Assembly: GCF_009905375.1 (NCBI RefSeq)
Contig: NC_133657.1
Coordinates: forward strand, 63,116,503-63,180,502
Source: Apium graveolens
Taxonomy: Eukaryota > Streptophyta > Magnoliopsida > Apiales > Apiaceae
Length of the DNA stretch: 64,000 bases
Direction of reading: 5' to 3'
Shown: positions 11,097 through 21,064 of the stretch, piece after piece
How the letters are laid out: each line of letters begins with the position of its first letter
How positions within the stretch are numbered: the first letter of the stretch is position 1
Translations under genes and position numbers: made by a program
The notes under the pieces: model-generated
What the model was told of the DNA's origin: nothing
The model's input: only the letters and a program-made list of their open reading frames with translations
Databases searched by the model: none

Positions 11097-12065
11097 AGTT
11101 TAAGCTACCCCACTTTTCTTGAATTGTAAAAACTTGACAATTGGCCACACCAACTTTGAGATACAATGTTTGTGAGTGATAAGCACATCAAAATACTCGA
11201 GTTTATGATACCTTTACAGAACTAGACTAGAAGTATGAAACAAAAGTATATGCGTGGCTTGGCAACAAAAATCTCAAGTCTAAATTTAATAGTCGGGTCG
11301 AATGTGGGTTTAGGATGTAAGTAAAACCCTACTAAAATCTCCGGGCTTTCTTCAAGTGGTTTGTGTTAAACCCTCTCTCAGACATAAATCTCCAATTTTA
11401 AATTTTAATTTGGGATAAGCAATTCAATTTAGTTAATTAATTTTAAAAAAAAAGAGCTTATACCTCGGTGGGTATAAGTTTTTTTTCCTATTCAAATGCA
11501 CGACTGAGTATTATTGTAATTAAGAATTTATTTTAAAAAATTATATTTTTATCACTAAAAATATATTTATATTTAGGTAAATCCCCTAAATATTTATAAA
11601 TATTTTTTTCAATACAAAAATAAAAATATTTAATAACTGATATTTTAATGAAAAGTATGTAGGGCATGTTCAAAAAATCTTATTTTGTAAAAAATACGTA
11701 CCCTAGCATAAAAAACTGTATACTTTAGTATAAGATTAGCTAATCATCGTAAGGGTCGTTTGATTCATAATATTGTATCGGTTTGGAATGAGCAATCAAG
11801 TTAGGACGGTACGGGTGTTAAAAATAATTCATGATATCATGTTTTTGGTTCAGTGTTATAATATATAATCTATCTATTATATATAATATAACAACAAGGG
11901 ATTCGCTGAACTAATTTAATTAATATTCAAGAAATATTCATTTCAGCCATTAATACTAATTTATTATTATATAATTAATACTCAAATTTATATCTAATTC
12001 ATTATTACATAACTAATTTAATCATTAATACTTTTATTAAATATAGTTTTTAACCATTAATATCT
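11097..12065. promoter_or_regulatory. 5' flank of the PPR gene, AT-rich
   Basis: No ORF is supported. On the plus strand AAAACCCTACT (about 11325) and TTAAACCCTC (about 11367) resemble plant telo-box motifs found near promoters of housekeeping genes. The rest is AT-rich. A promoter for the minus-strand PPR gene must lie here, but no TATA box is clearly placed. Confidence 0.3.
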
Positions 12066-12653
12066 AATCATTTATACAATTACTTGCATCGAAACGTATC
12101 TGCATCATCATATAGCCGCCTCGCTCCTTTCCACCCCTTTCCTAGGCTTTGTCAATTTTCAAGTAAATCGAGGGGTTTCCACTGGTTTTGTCCGGTGGAA
12201 AGCTCCAACCCCTTCATTTTCTTTTATTCTAATTAATTTTCTTTCAATAAAACCCAATGTTTTGGGTGTTTGTGTGTCTCTTCTCTTGTAGTGTGTATTT
12301 TGTCTCTTCTTTTGGAGTGTTTGTTATGTATTTTTAGTCATGCTTGGTTTTATTTGGTGTTGAAGCCGTTGAGGACGAATTTATTGATATTTTTGGTGAT
12401 CTGCAAAGCCTGCATCGAATCTGAGACGGTGGTGATTATTGCAAAAGCTCACCTTTCACAACCAAAGATTGTTCATCTTTCATGAGTTTACACTTTCGGC
12501 ATGTCTATAGCTGGTATCCGACATGTAGATAGCCGGGGTGCTTTCGACATATCTATAGTTGGTGTCCGGCATGTAGATAGTTGTGGTGCCGCTTCTCCAA
12601 TCTCATTTTATGCGATTGGTGTTTCTGAATATTGGGTTAACCATAGTTTTTAT
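12066..12653 (+). mobile_element. poly(A) retroposon, 5' part (interrupted by copia element)
   Basis: The word AATCATTTATACAA occurs at 12066-12079 and again at 29832-29845 directly after a poly(A) run. It is a 14-bp target duplication of the kind left by LINE-type target-primed reverse transcription. The insert is this segment plus 29567-29831, about 840 bp in all. The 5' part has CT-rich UTR-like sequence, a 71-codon ORF at 12270-12485 without known domains, and a short tandem repeat. It could be a 5'-truncated LINE or a retroposed transcript; no RT is visible. Confidence 0.7.
12497..12590 (+). repeat. short tandem repeat, about 47-bp unit, two copies
   Basis: Four related words (CGGCATGTCTATAG, CGACATGTAGATAG, CGACATATCTATAG, CGGCATGTAGATAG) start at 12497, 12519, 12545 and 12567, giving an A-B-A-B arrangement with a period of about 48 bp inside the retroposon. 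Confidence 0.75.
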
Positions 12654-13676
12654 TGTTAGTCCCTTAACAATATAGCAAGAATTACAGAAGGGGGGTTGAA
12701 TGAAATTCTTGAACTTTTTTCTTGAAATAAAACTGTTCAACTCGATTATAGATATATTTGTTTTGATTAGCACAATGCGGAATGTAAACTTGATTGAATC
12801 AAAACATAAGTAATTAAAAACAAGAGTCTTTAAAAACTTTCTGGTGGATTTAAACAATTCCACCAGAGATATATATAATATATCGAGAGGACTCTGTGTG
12901 CAGAAAAACTCACAGCTGCTTACAAATGGAACTACTGAGAATACAGGAAATGCTAAAGATTCTGCTTACAAAGATTTCTCTGTTTTTGTGTTTTCAGCTA
13001 TCTCAGTTATTTTTCTATTTGCTACTCTCTTGGTTTATATAATACCAAGATTACAAAGTCAAAAAGACTGAACAAATATAAAATCTAACAGTCTTAAGCT
13101 TTGCTGCTTTTCGTCCTCTATTACCCAGTTAATGGGCTTCCACAGTGTGTTTGTATACATCTCGACGGCTGTGTGTCAGCTTTCACTGTTCAACTGCTGT
13201 TTGAATTCTTCATATGATCATCCGTCGACTTTCAGAATATCCGCTGATGATTTAATTGATCATCCGTCGACTGCTATATTAAACATCCGTTGATAGTCAT
13301 TTGATCATCCGTCGATGGCTTTGTTAATCATCCGTCGGTGGCTATTTTGGCACTTGACTCTATATCACTTATGCAGAATTACAAGACATCAATTATGTAC
13401 AATTAATCAACCTATTCTGCATATCTAGTTAAAGTCAACATGACTTATATGCTACTACAAATTCTATACAAAGGTGCATACATAACTGTGGTACAAACTT
13501 ATTATTACATAAGCTACTCACTCGATGGATAATAAGTTAATCATCCGTCGGGACTATAATGAGTTATCCGTCGGGACTATAATTCTTATCCGTCGAGTGC
13601 TACATAATTTCACTAAGTAAAATCTACTTAGATGTTTTGTTTATGAAATCATCAAGTACACAACATATGCACAACA
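12654..13676 (-). repeat. 3' LTR of the SIRE-like copia element
   Basis: 1,023 bp, TGTTAGTCCCTTAACA at the left and GCACAACA at the right (plus strand). A TATA-like word (ATTATATAAA on minus) lies at 13034-13043. Seven exact ATCCGTCG words lie in its U3 half between 13220 and 13595. Confidence 0.95.
13220..13595. repeat. cluster of ATCCGTCG words in U3 of the 3' LTR
   Basis: Exact copies start at 13220, 13262, 13307, 13330, 13543, 13566 and 13588, with one-base variants between them (ATCCGCTG, ATCCGTTG, CGATGGAT). On the element's own strand they lie upstream of the TATA-like word, where enhancers usually sit. Confidence 0.9.
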
Positions 13677-13691
13677 ATCTCCCCCAATTTA
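13677..13691 (-). promoter_or_regulatory. polypurine tract of the SIRE-like copia element
   Basis: On the minus strand AAATTGGGGGAGAT directly precedes the LTR start TGTTGTGCATATG, the expected plus-strand priming site for reverse transcription. Confidence 0.85.
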
Positions 13692-13863
13692 TGTCTACTA
13701 GAATTGTAGCCATAAATTAAGAGATACTTGATGATAACAAAACATCCTAAACATATATCTTTAAAGAGAAGTAGATAAACTGAAAGTGCTTCAATTAATT
13801 TAAAATGTGCAAGGTTTGGCTCACAGTCAATTCAAGATGCTCCTCTAGCCTGAGCAGATTTTT

Positions 13864-16800
13864 CTAGTTCCTTGAAGGTCTGGATCTTCTTCCAAGCTTT
13901 CTGTTATTTTCTTCAATTTGATTCTGGAGCTGCCTGTGGAATTCTAGTTCATCAGATTCTGAGAGATCTAGCTTTTCTTGCATTTCCAAGAGAGTCTCAT
14001 TGCTAGAGATACTCAGTTGGTCTTCTAATCTGAAGAATCTTCTTACACCCTTGTCATCCATGAATTCCATCAGCCAGTAGAGCCTTAGATGCACTCTTCT
14101 CCCTGTGTATGGGATGATTAGAGTCTTTGGGAGTGCATCTTTAGCTCTAACACTCCTCAGCTCTTCAATCTTCTTCAATACTAGTCTTCTTGCAATTATA
14201 TTGAACCCAAAGTTTTTCTTGAAGGATGAATAAACTTTAATCAGCACAACTTGGCTTTCTTGAAGAATCCTGTGAAGTGGCCACTGAATCTCCCTTCCTC
14301 CTTTATACTTGAACACCGACCTTTCAGGTAGGTTTCTGTATGCATCAATTGCCCTTACTTCATCCAGTTCATCCAGATAAAGGTTTAGATCTGAAAATTC
14401 TTTGATGTCACACAAGTACAAGTAGTCTCCCCTGTTGACCTTGGGTTGAGCTTTAACTACTGACTTGGATTTGAGAGGTGACAGCTTCACTTTCTTGACT
14501 GCCCTTGACTTTGTCCTTTTTGGCTTGCTAAGGATTGGTAAGTTGAAGTCAGGAATTGGTATGTTATCCCACTCTATTGGCTCATCCTTTGGCATAATAG
14601 GTTCACCATGTATGTTTCTGTAGGGATCCACCACCCTTATGTCTTCAAATACCATAGAGGGCTTTGATGCTTGAGTTGTAGCTAGTGTGGATTCCTTAGG
14701 AAATTGATCTTCCAATTCTTTGTCAACAACATCCAGTTTCCTTTTTGTTCTTCTAGCCAATTCTTTCTTCATTGGGGATTTCTTCTGTTCTTCAATCTTC
14801 TTCTTTGATTCAGCAGCTTCAGATGTTTGAGAGGGAATTTGTTGAGAAGAATTCACAGCCTGTAGCTTGGCCAAGATAGCAACCTGTTCTTTCTTTTGTT
14901 TAGTCTTTTTTGCATCTAGAGCAGCTTGCCTCTTTTCCTGCTTTAATCTGGCTTTTTCTTCTTTCTTTTCTTGAGCAAACTGTGGATGTCCAGCTACCAC
15001 ACAAATTTCCTTTCCATTTCTGAATATCTTAGCAATTCTCCTTTTTGAAGCTGAATCAGCTGGATCTTTATAGAAGACAATAGATCTTGACAGAAGCTTC
15101 TTTTCATCAGGCTTGGGTGTCTCATACATAGTGTCCATAGGGTTCTTCCAAGATGACTTTGGATAATTTGTCCTTTGTTTAAGAATTGTTTCAGCCTTTG
15201 TAGACTTGATGCAGGAAGATTGTCCTTTTTCCAGATAGTTCATGCTCATCTCATTCACACTGATTGGCTTGACATGAGAGTGATGGATGGCTGACTGAAC
15301 TGGCTCCTTGACTAGTTCAAACTTTTTCTGTATCTCCTCATTCCAGTTGATCAAACTCAACTTTCCTTTTTCAGCAACTTTCAAATTTGCTGCTGCTGCT
15401 TTGATTAGATCTATACTATCTGCAACTGTTGGCTTGTAGATTGTAATTGAAGGTACAATTACTTTGCTGTTTTGTACTTGAAGTTTATCCCCCTTAGTTG
15501 GTCCTTTCTCCCCCTTACTTGATTCTCTCTCCCCCTTTTTGTTATCACCAAGTTGAGGAGTTAGGCCTTGTGCTTTAGCCAGTTGCATGAGAAGATTTGT
15601 CTGAGTCTGTTGATTTTGAAGAAGGATAGCCACTGAATTCTCAATAACTTGAACTCTGTTTTCCATCTTGGCTAGCTTCTTTTCAGAGTCTGATTCTCTC
15701 CTCAATCTTAGTAGTAGATCTTGCATGGTACCATATGGCATTACTGAATCCAGCTTCTCAGAATTGCATGTCTTCAAGTCAGCTATATCTCTTTTTAGTT
15801 CATCCACACTCATATTCTGTCTTAAGTGCTGGATCTTCATGAGATGTAGAGAGTCTAGGTGAGCTTGAAGAATAGCCTTGGTACCAGCATCTGAAGTCTC
15901 CTGAAGGGCCTTTTGAATAGCCACCACTTGCTTGACCAAAGACACATCAAATTGTCCTGGTGTAAATTCCTTTGTCCATGCCGATCCAGGTAAATTTAAA
16001 ACAGAACTTGGGCCTTCATCTCCCCCTAAGTTCATGCTTCCATCCAAAGAAACAGAGTCATCATCATTAGAATTTACTCGAAATTCTTCAGATGGCTCAC
16101 CAGCTTGAGAAGGCATCCTATTGACAGCAACTTTATCTCTTTGAAGAGATTCTGAGGTGTGTACTAAATTCAAAGTCTGTTCTGCCTCCACATTGCCCTG
16201 AGCAGCCAACAATTGATAGACTGACACAGGATGAGTAAAAGTGTCAACATCCAAGGAAATGTTATCAATTTCAGCTTTGTAATGTTGCTGAAATTGTCTT
16301 CCCTTTTCAGCATCATCCACAATCATTGACTCACTAGCAATGGCTGGATCCATCCTTATTTCGCTTGTACCTATCTTTCTCTCATAATCTCTCTTTTGTT
16401 GCATCAGGGTCTCACCCTGGCTCCCCACCCTCACACCCTCACCTTCACCTACTAAGGTGGGACTCCTCTCACTCACTTTTGCCAATCTTGAATAAATGGA
16501 TTGCTGAGATTCACTCTTTTCCTCTCCTTTTGCCTGGGAGCAACCCAGCCTCTCACTCAAAGCACTCTCCTCTCTCAGTCCTAAGAGTGACTGTATTACC
16601 ACTAAATCTTCTGCACTAGAAATAATTGAAGTTTGAAGTTGTGCAGAGACACTCGACGGATAAGTGATATCCATCGGGTGAGTGGTAAAGCTATCCGACG
16701 GATAACTGCTGTTAAGCTTATCCGTCGGGATACAATCACTACTCGACGGATGAGCAATATCCATCGAGAGAGTAGAAATGAATGAGGTGGGAAGAGAAAC

Positions 16801-17274
16801 TATTGTTGACTCTGTGTTGATTGAAGTTATTTGAGGCACAGATGTCACAATAGTATCTGAAAGAATTGGCAAGTGAGCCAACAAATCATCTAAAAGATGA
16901 TGCTCACTTGCACTAGATTTTGGCTTCCCCAACAGAGTTAAAGAAGGGGAATCAGGAATTGAAGTGTTTATCATATCCACTTCCAGAGAGTTTGTTGGTG
17001 AGTATGGTGTTTCAGAGGTTTCTATTATAAGAGATTTTGGCTGTGACTCCACATTTATTGGAGCCACATCAATCTGAATTTGAGAAAGTGCAGGGACTGT
17101 GTATTTAGCACCAGTTTGCACTGTGTGTGTGCCCTGTGCATCCCCAGTTGTTTTGGATGTCTTCTTTCTTGTGTAAGTTTGGGGTGATCTTTTGTCCCTA
17201 ACCCTTTTGGCCTGTGCTCTTGGCTGCGAGCTTTGTTCAATAGCCACATCCTTTTGGGAGGATGCAGCTAGAAG
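13864..17274 (-). CDS. extra 3' ORF of the copia element, C-terminal segment
   Basis: Second part of a long ORF lying between RNase H and the 3' LTR, split by the hAT element at its 8-bp target site (17267-17274). It is open for about 1,130 codons to a stop at 13864-13866. It is Ser/Thr/Lys-rich with low-complexity linkers, a predicted coiled coil (about 15600-15850, KLAKMENRVQVIENSVAILL), a very basic Lys/Glu stretch (about 14750-15000), an SPLKSK-type basic patch, and a folded-looking C-terminal block (about 13900-14430). When the hAT insert is discounted, its frame continues directly from the N-terminal segment. SIRE/Maximus elements often carry an extra (env-like) ORF here, but I see no signal peptide or membrane segment, so the function is unknown. 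Confidence 0.75.
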   Translation of the reverse strand, partial: LLAASSQKDVAIEQSSQPRAQAKRVRDKRSPQTYTRKKTSKTTGDAQGTHTVQTGAKYTVPALSQIQIDVAPINVESQPKSLIIETSETPYSPTNSLEVDMINTSIPDSPSLTLLGKPKSSASEHHLLDDLLAHLPILSDTIVTSVPQITSINTESTIVSLPTSFISTLSMDIAHPSSSDCIPTDKLNSSYPSDSFTTHPMDITYPSSVSAQLQTSIISSAEDLVVIQSLLGLREESALSERLGCSQAKGEEKSESQQSIYSRLAKVSERSPTLVGEGEGVRVGSQGETLMQQKRDYERKIGTSEIRMDPAIASESMIVDDAEKGRQFQQHYKAEIDNISLDVDTFTHPVSVYQLLAAQGNVEAEQTLNLVHTSESLQRDKVAVNRMPSQAGEPSEEFRVNSNDDDSVSLDGSMNLGGDEGPSSVLNLPGSAWTKEFTPGQFDVSLVKQVVAIQKALQETSDAGTKAILQAHLDSLHLMKIQHLRQNMSVDELKRDIADLKTCNSEKLDSVMPYGTMQDLLLRLRRESDSEKKLAKMENRVQVIENSVAILLQNQQTQTNLLMQLAKAQGLTPQLGDNKKGERESSKGEKGPTKGDKLQVQNSKVIVPSITIYKPTVADSIDLIKAAAANLKVAEKGKLSLINWNEEIQKKFELVKEPVQSAIHHSHVKPISVNEMSMNYLEKGQSSCIKSTKAETILKQRTNYPKSSWKNPMDTMYETPKPDEKKLLSRSIVFYKDPADSASKRRIAKIFRNGKEICVVAGHPQFAQEKKEEKARLKQEKRQAALDAKKTKQKKEQVAILAKLQAVNSSQQIPSQTSEAAESKKKIEEQKKSPMKKELARRTKRKLDVVDKELEDQFPKESTLATTQASKPSMVFEDIRVVDPYRNIHGEPIMPKDEPIEWDNIPIPDFNLPILSKPKRTKSRAVKKVKLSPLKSKSVVKAQPKVNRGDYLYLCDIKEFSDLNLYLDELDEVRAIDAYRNLPERSVFKYKGGREIQWPLHRILQESQVVLIKVYSSFKKNFGFNIIARRLVLKKIEELRSVRAKDALPKTLIIPYTGRRVHLRLYWLMEFMDDKGVRRFFRLEDQLSISSNETLLEMQEKLDLSESDELEFHRQLQNQIEENNRKLGRRSRPSRN
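16654..16751. repeat. CGACGGAT/ATCCGTCG cluster inside the extra ORF
   Basis: Exact copies start at 16654, 16696, 16720 and 16744, in both orientations, with near-copies ATCCATCG between. On the coding strand they read as HPSS, PTDK and YPSD, so the peptide differs while the DNA word is kept. Confidence 0.9.
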
Positions 17275-18024
17275 TAGAGCCGGCCAAACGAGCGGGCCGA
17301 GCGAGCCGGGCCGAATTTTAGACGGGCCGGTTTGTTGACAACTGAAATCGGGAACGACACGTAAGGATATACGGTCCGGGCCGAGCCGGGCCGATTACAG
17401 AATTGGAGGACTCGTGAACGGCACGCGAATAAACTGAATAAAACGGTTCAGGCGGTTCAGGCGAATTCAGGCGAATAGCTGGTTTATAATTGATTAAACA
17501 GAATAGAAACCTGGCTGCTAGTGGGCGGTTAACCGCGGTTAACTCGCGGTTTGCATATTTCTATTTTTTTTTTAAAAAGAATCAGAGTTGTTGTAATGAA
17601 TCAGAGTTGTTGTAATATAAAAAACATAAAATCTTCTCAATTTGATTTACAAATTGATTGTAAAGATTAAAGTTACAATATTGTAAACATAAATTGATTA
17701 ATTTAATTCGGTAATTTTTGAAACATAATAATATTTGTAATTAATTATTTTAAGCAGAAGGTATTTTGTAATTGGTGAGAATTAAAATCTTTTTTTTTAT
17801 CTTCATTTTTTCTGTTGAAAATATATTTCCAAATTTTAAAAATTAATATGTATTAAAATAAGAAAAAGAGGACGGTACCTCTACAAATTTTATTAATTAA
17901 AAAAAATGTTACAATTGATTTGAGATGACTCCTCTCTAAAAAATGAAACAAACCATGTTTACATTTTAAATAAGATACAAAATATAACAAATTTTAGAAA
18001 TACAAGGCAAACAAATATTATCAA
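17275..18024 (-). other. 3' region of the hAT element
   Basis: The first 290 bp are GC-rich subterminal repeats (CGGGCCGAGC, GAGCCGGGCCG). The rest is AT-rich 3' UTR-like DNA up to the transposase stop. No further ORF. Confidence 0.6.
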
Positions 18025-20392
18025 CTATTCAAATTCTTCTTCTTCTTGTGGATCGTTCGCTGACAAACCTGATTCCGATGAAGTGTCCATCGTCATCCAA
18101 GTATCCTCTTCGCCGTCCGAATCATCTTTTTTCATCCCTTGTTGTCTCTTTGCCGCTTGATCCCAATCCTTTTTGCAGACACATATCTTGACCACATCCG
18201 GTGCAAGACTTAATCTTTTCTCGTCCAATACTCTTCTACCGGCACTAAAAGCAGACTCGGAGGCAATGGTAGAGGCAGGAACTACTAAAATGTCCCTTGT
18301 AATTTTAGCTAATACCGGAAATTGGTTCTCGTGATTCTTCCACCATGTTAGTATTGAAAAATCCTCATCGAACTCGTAGTTATATGAAAAAAACTCTCTA
18401 AGCATGCTAAATGAAGTTTGAGGTGTAGATGCATTTTCGGAAATTCTACACTTTTGTTTTTTAGTTAGGATACCAAGCAATGTGGGATTAAACCTACTAG
18501 ACTGACTAGTCTTAGGTGGTATAATATTTTGAGTTCTAGGAGTGTATAGATCTATAAGACGGTGTAACAAGTCTAAACAATTTTGCACATAAAGCAGGTG
18601 ATTATATGAAACTCCTAATACCGAGTAATAATGTTCTAACATATTTTCTAAACCTTCTTTTCTAACACCGGGATCAATAAGACATGCAACACCATAAATA
18701 AAAGGAAATTCGGTAAAATATTCTATCCACTTTTTTTTCATATCAACAATAATTGCACCAAAACAATTATCTTCTTCATATGCTTTTAAAGTAGTAATAA
18801 TATTAACACACTCAATAATAACAAGATGTATATTTGGCTCGTAAACATAAGAAAATATCTTAGTACCACGTGCATAACAATCAAGCAAATCACGTACCCT
18901 ATTTGCCAAGTCCCAATCATTTTCGGTAATAAGTCTATCCTCCACTTGATTTCTTGGATCGGAATTATATAACTCGGTGATAACTATCTTATATTTAATT
19001 GCCTCGCATAGTAATTTATAAGTCGAACTCCATCTCGTGGGACAATCAATTCCCCACTTTTTGGGTATTAATCCATTTTCCCTACACAATTTTTTATATT
19101 GTCTCTTTAATGTGTGTGCGATACGTAAATACTTAATTATTTTTCTAATAGGTGCTAAAAATTCGGTTATTTGTTGAATACCCTTTTGAGCCGATAAATT
19201 GACAATGTGTGCACAACATCTAACATACAAAAAAATACCGTCTAAAGTAGTAGGAATATCTTGTGCAATATAGTAAATAGCTTTATCATTTGCCGAAGCA
19301 TTATCCAAAGAAATAGTAAACACCTTGTGTTGTAAATTAAATTCGTTAATAGTTTCGACAATTCTCGTCTTTATATTATAACCCGTGTGTTGCTCGTCCA
19401 TAACATCAAAGGCAATTATTCGTTTTTGTAAAAAATAATCAGAATCAATCCAATGCACGGTAACACAAATATATGGCTCATCGCAACTCGAACTCCAACA
19501 ATCACTAGTTAAAGAAACCATGCCATCATAATCACGAAAAAATTCAATTAATTGCGCACGTTGACTATAATATTGTTTTTGTTTGTGACGTTTAAGCGTG
19601 TTCCTAGGAATTCTTTTAAAAGCCGGGTTTATTGATTCTTTCATCATGTGCTCTAAATTAGGACTCTCACCGTGAGAAAAAGGTAACTCGTCTAGTGTAA
19701 CATAAGTAGCAAAAGATTCGATCATTTTATCTCGACTATAGTGGAAAGGCATACCTCTACCGGGAGACGATGTCACAAAACCAGCAATTTGTGTTTGTTG
19801 CGGTGATTCTCCGCGTGCTTCTCCACTTTCGTGACTTTGTTTCGAAATTCCGTGATGTGTTTTCAAGTGTCGATCAAGTGTACCTGTGCCGGCACCTTTA
19901 GAGTGAAGAAAAGGGGATTGATTTCGGCCGCTTAGAATACAAAGTAAACAAAAGCATTTAAATTTGTTGGGATCCTCCGGTGTTACTTGTCTCGAAAAAT
20001 AATTCCAAACGTGCGAGGAATGTCTCGAAGAAGTATCAGAACTCCCTGCAAATTTTTAATAAAAATAGATTAGCAAAGTATTTGAATTTTCAATAAAAAT
20101 AAAAAGATACAAAATTCTGAAAATTCGAACATATAATTCTAAGTTCAAATAATCGATTTTAAAAAATCATAAAAATATATAAAATACATAAAATCACATT
20201 CACAGAATCACAGGATCAAAATAACACATTTAATCGATTTTAATATTTTAAAAAAAAACACAAATTTATAAATTTACGAAAATAAAAACATAACATATAA
20301 ATTTTACCGGCTTCTGTATTGGGTCGAGGGGGTCGCATGGAATGTGCTTGACTCGAGCCTTGGGATGACAGGGTGCCCCTCCCTTCTTCCAT
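18025..20392 (-). CDS. hAT transposase, two exons, about 701 aa, intact
   Basis: Exon 1 is 20308-20392 (ATG at 20390-20392; MEEGRGTLSSQGSSQ), exon 2 is 18025-20045. The intron has a GTAAAATTT donor and a TTTGCAG acceptor, and splicing keeps the frame with no stop. Exon 2 opens with a BED-type zinc finger (VWNYF, KCFCLLC, then DRHLKTHH). Downstream are the hAT catalytic-core blocks SLTSDCWSS (about residue 210) and SLDNASANDKA, the CAHIVNL motif, PTRWSSTYKLL, and the C-terminal dimerisation region (PASTIASESAFSAGRRVLDEKR, near residue 645) with an acidic tail. Such enzymes cut at the TIRs and insert with 8-bp duplications. Length and motifs match plant Ac/RICESLEEPER-type hAT proteins. Without exon 1 the BED finger would lack its start, which supports the splice model. 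Confidence 0.92.
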
Positions 20393-21064
20393 TTACTTGA
20401 AATTATTGTCTGAAAAACTGTAATATTGCCTGAAAACTCGCCGAAAAATTAAGAAATCTCACCGGATATTAAGAAACCTCGCCGGAAAATATGAGAGTGA
20501 GTGTGTGTGAATGACTGTAAGTGTAACCCGTGAATGTGGAGCTGAAGTGAGAAAATTAAGAGTGAACTGTATGTGACTGTAATCTGTAACTGTAAATATG
20601 GCTTCTTAAAATTTAAGTGAGAGATCGAGAGAGAGTTTAAGAGTGAAGAGAGATTGACAGTGAGGAGAGAATTTATAGAGCTTCAATTTAGCCGTTAATA
20701 TTTAGCCGTTAGAATTAGAAGGAGGTTCTGTGACTGTGAGCAGCAGCAGAGCAGCAGAGGAGCAGAGCAGGTGACCGTTGCAAGGTGTGACCGTTGAAAG
20801 ACGAAGCGCGTGGACAGCATTCGCGGGCCGAGTCGGTCCAATCCGTGCCGGTTCGTGCCAGGAGTTCGTTGGCGATTACACCGTGCTGGGCCGGTCCAGT
20901 TCCGGGCCGGTTACGGTTTTCAGAATGGTAAGTCGTGCTCGGTTCGTTTTAATTACCGGTTCGATCCGAATCGTGATTCGGCACGTCACGATACGAACTC
21001 TACGAATTTCTGGCGAGCCGAATAGCGAGCGGGCCGATCCAAACCGTTCGTTTGGCCGGCTCTA
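20393..21064 (-). promoter_or_regulatory. 5' region of the hAT element (promoter and subterminal repeats)
   Basis: Upstream of the transposase ATG, it contains purine-rich GAGAGA tracts (about 20620-20670) and a GC-rich subterminal region with repeated GGGCCG/CCGGTT words. No definite TATA box was assigned. Confidence 0.4.

Noticed and set aside
9348..11129. Several plus-strand ORFs of 60-100 codons
   Set aside because: They are antisense shadows of the PPR gene.
13220..13595. CRISPR-like array
   Set aside because: The repeated word is only 8 bp, spacing is irregular, and the host is a plant nuclear genome inside an LTR.
15668..16619. Plus-strand ORFs in the copia extra-ORF region
   Set aside because: Shadows of the long minus-strand ORF.
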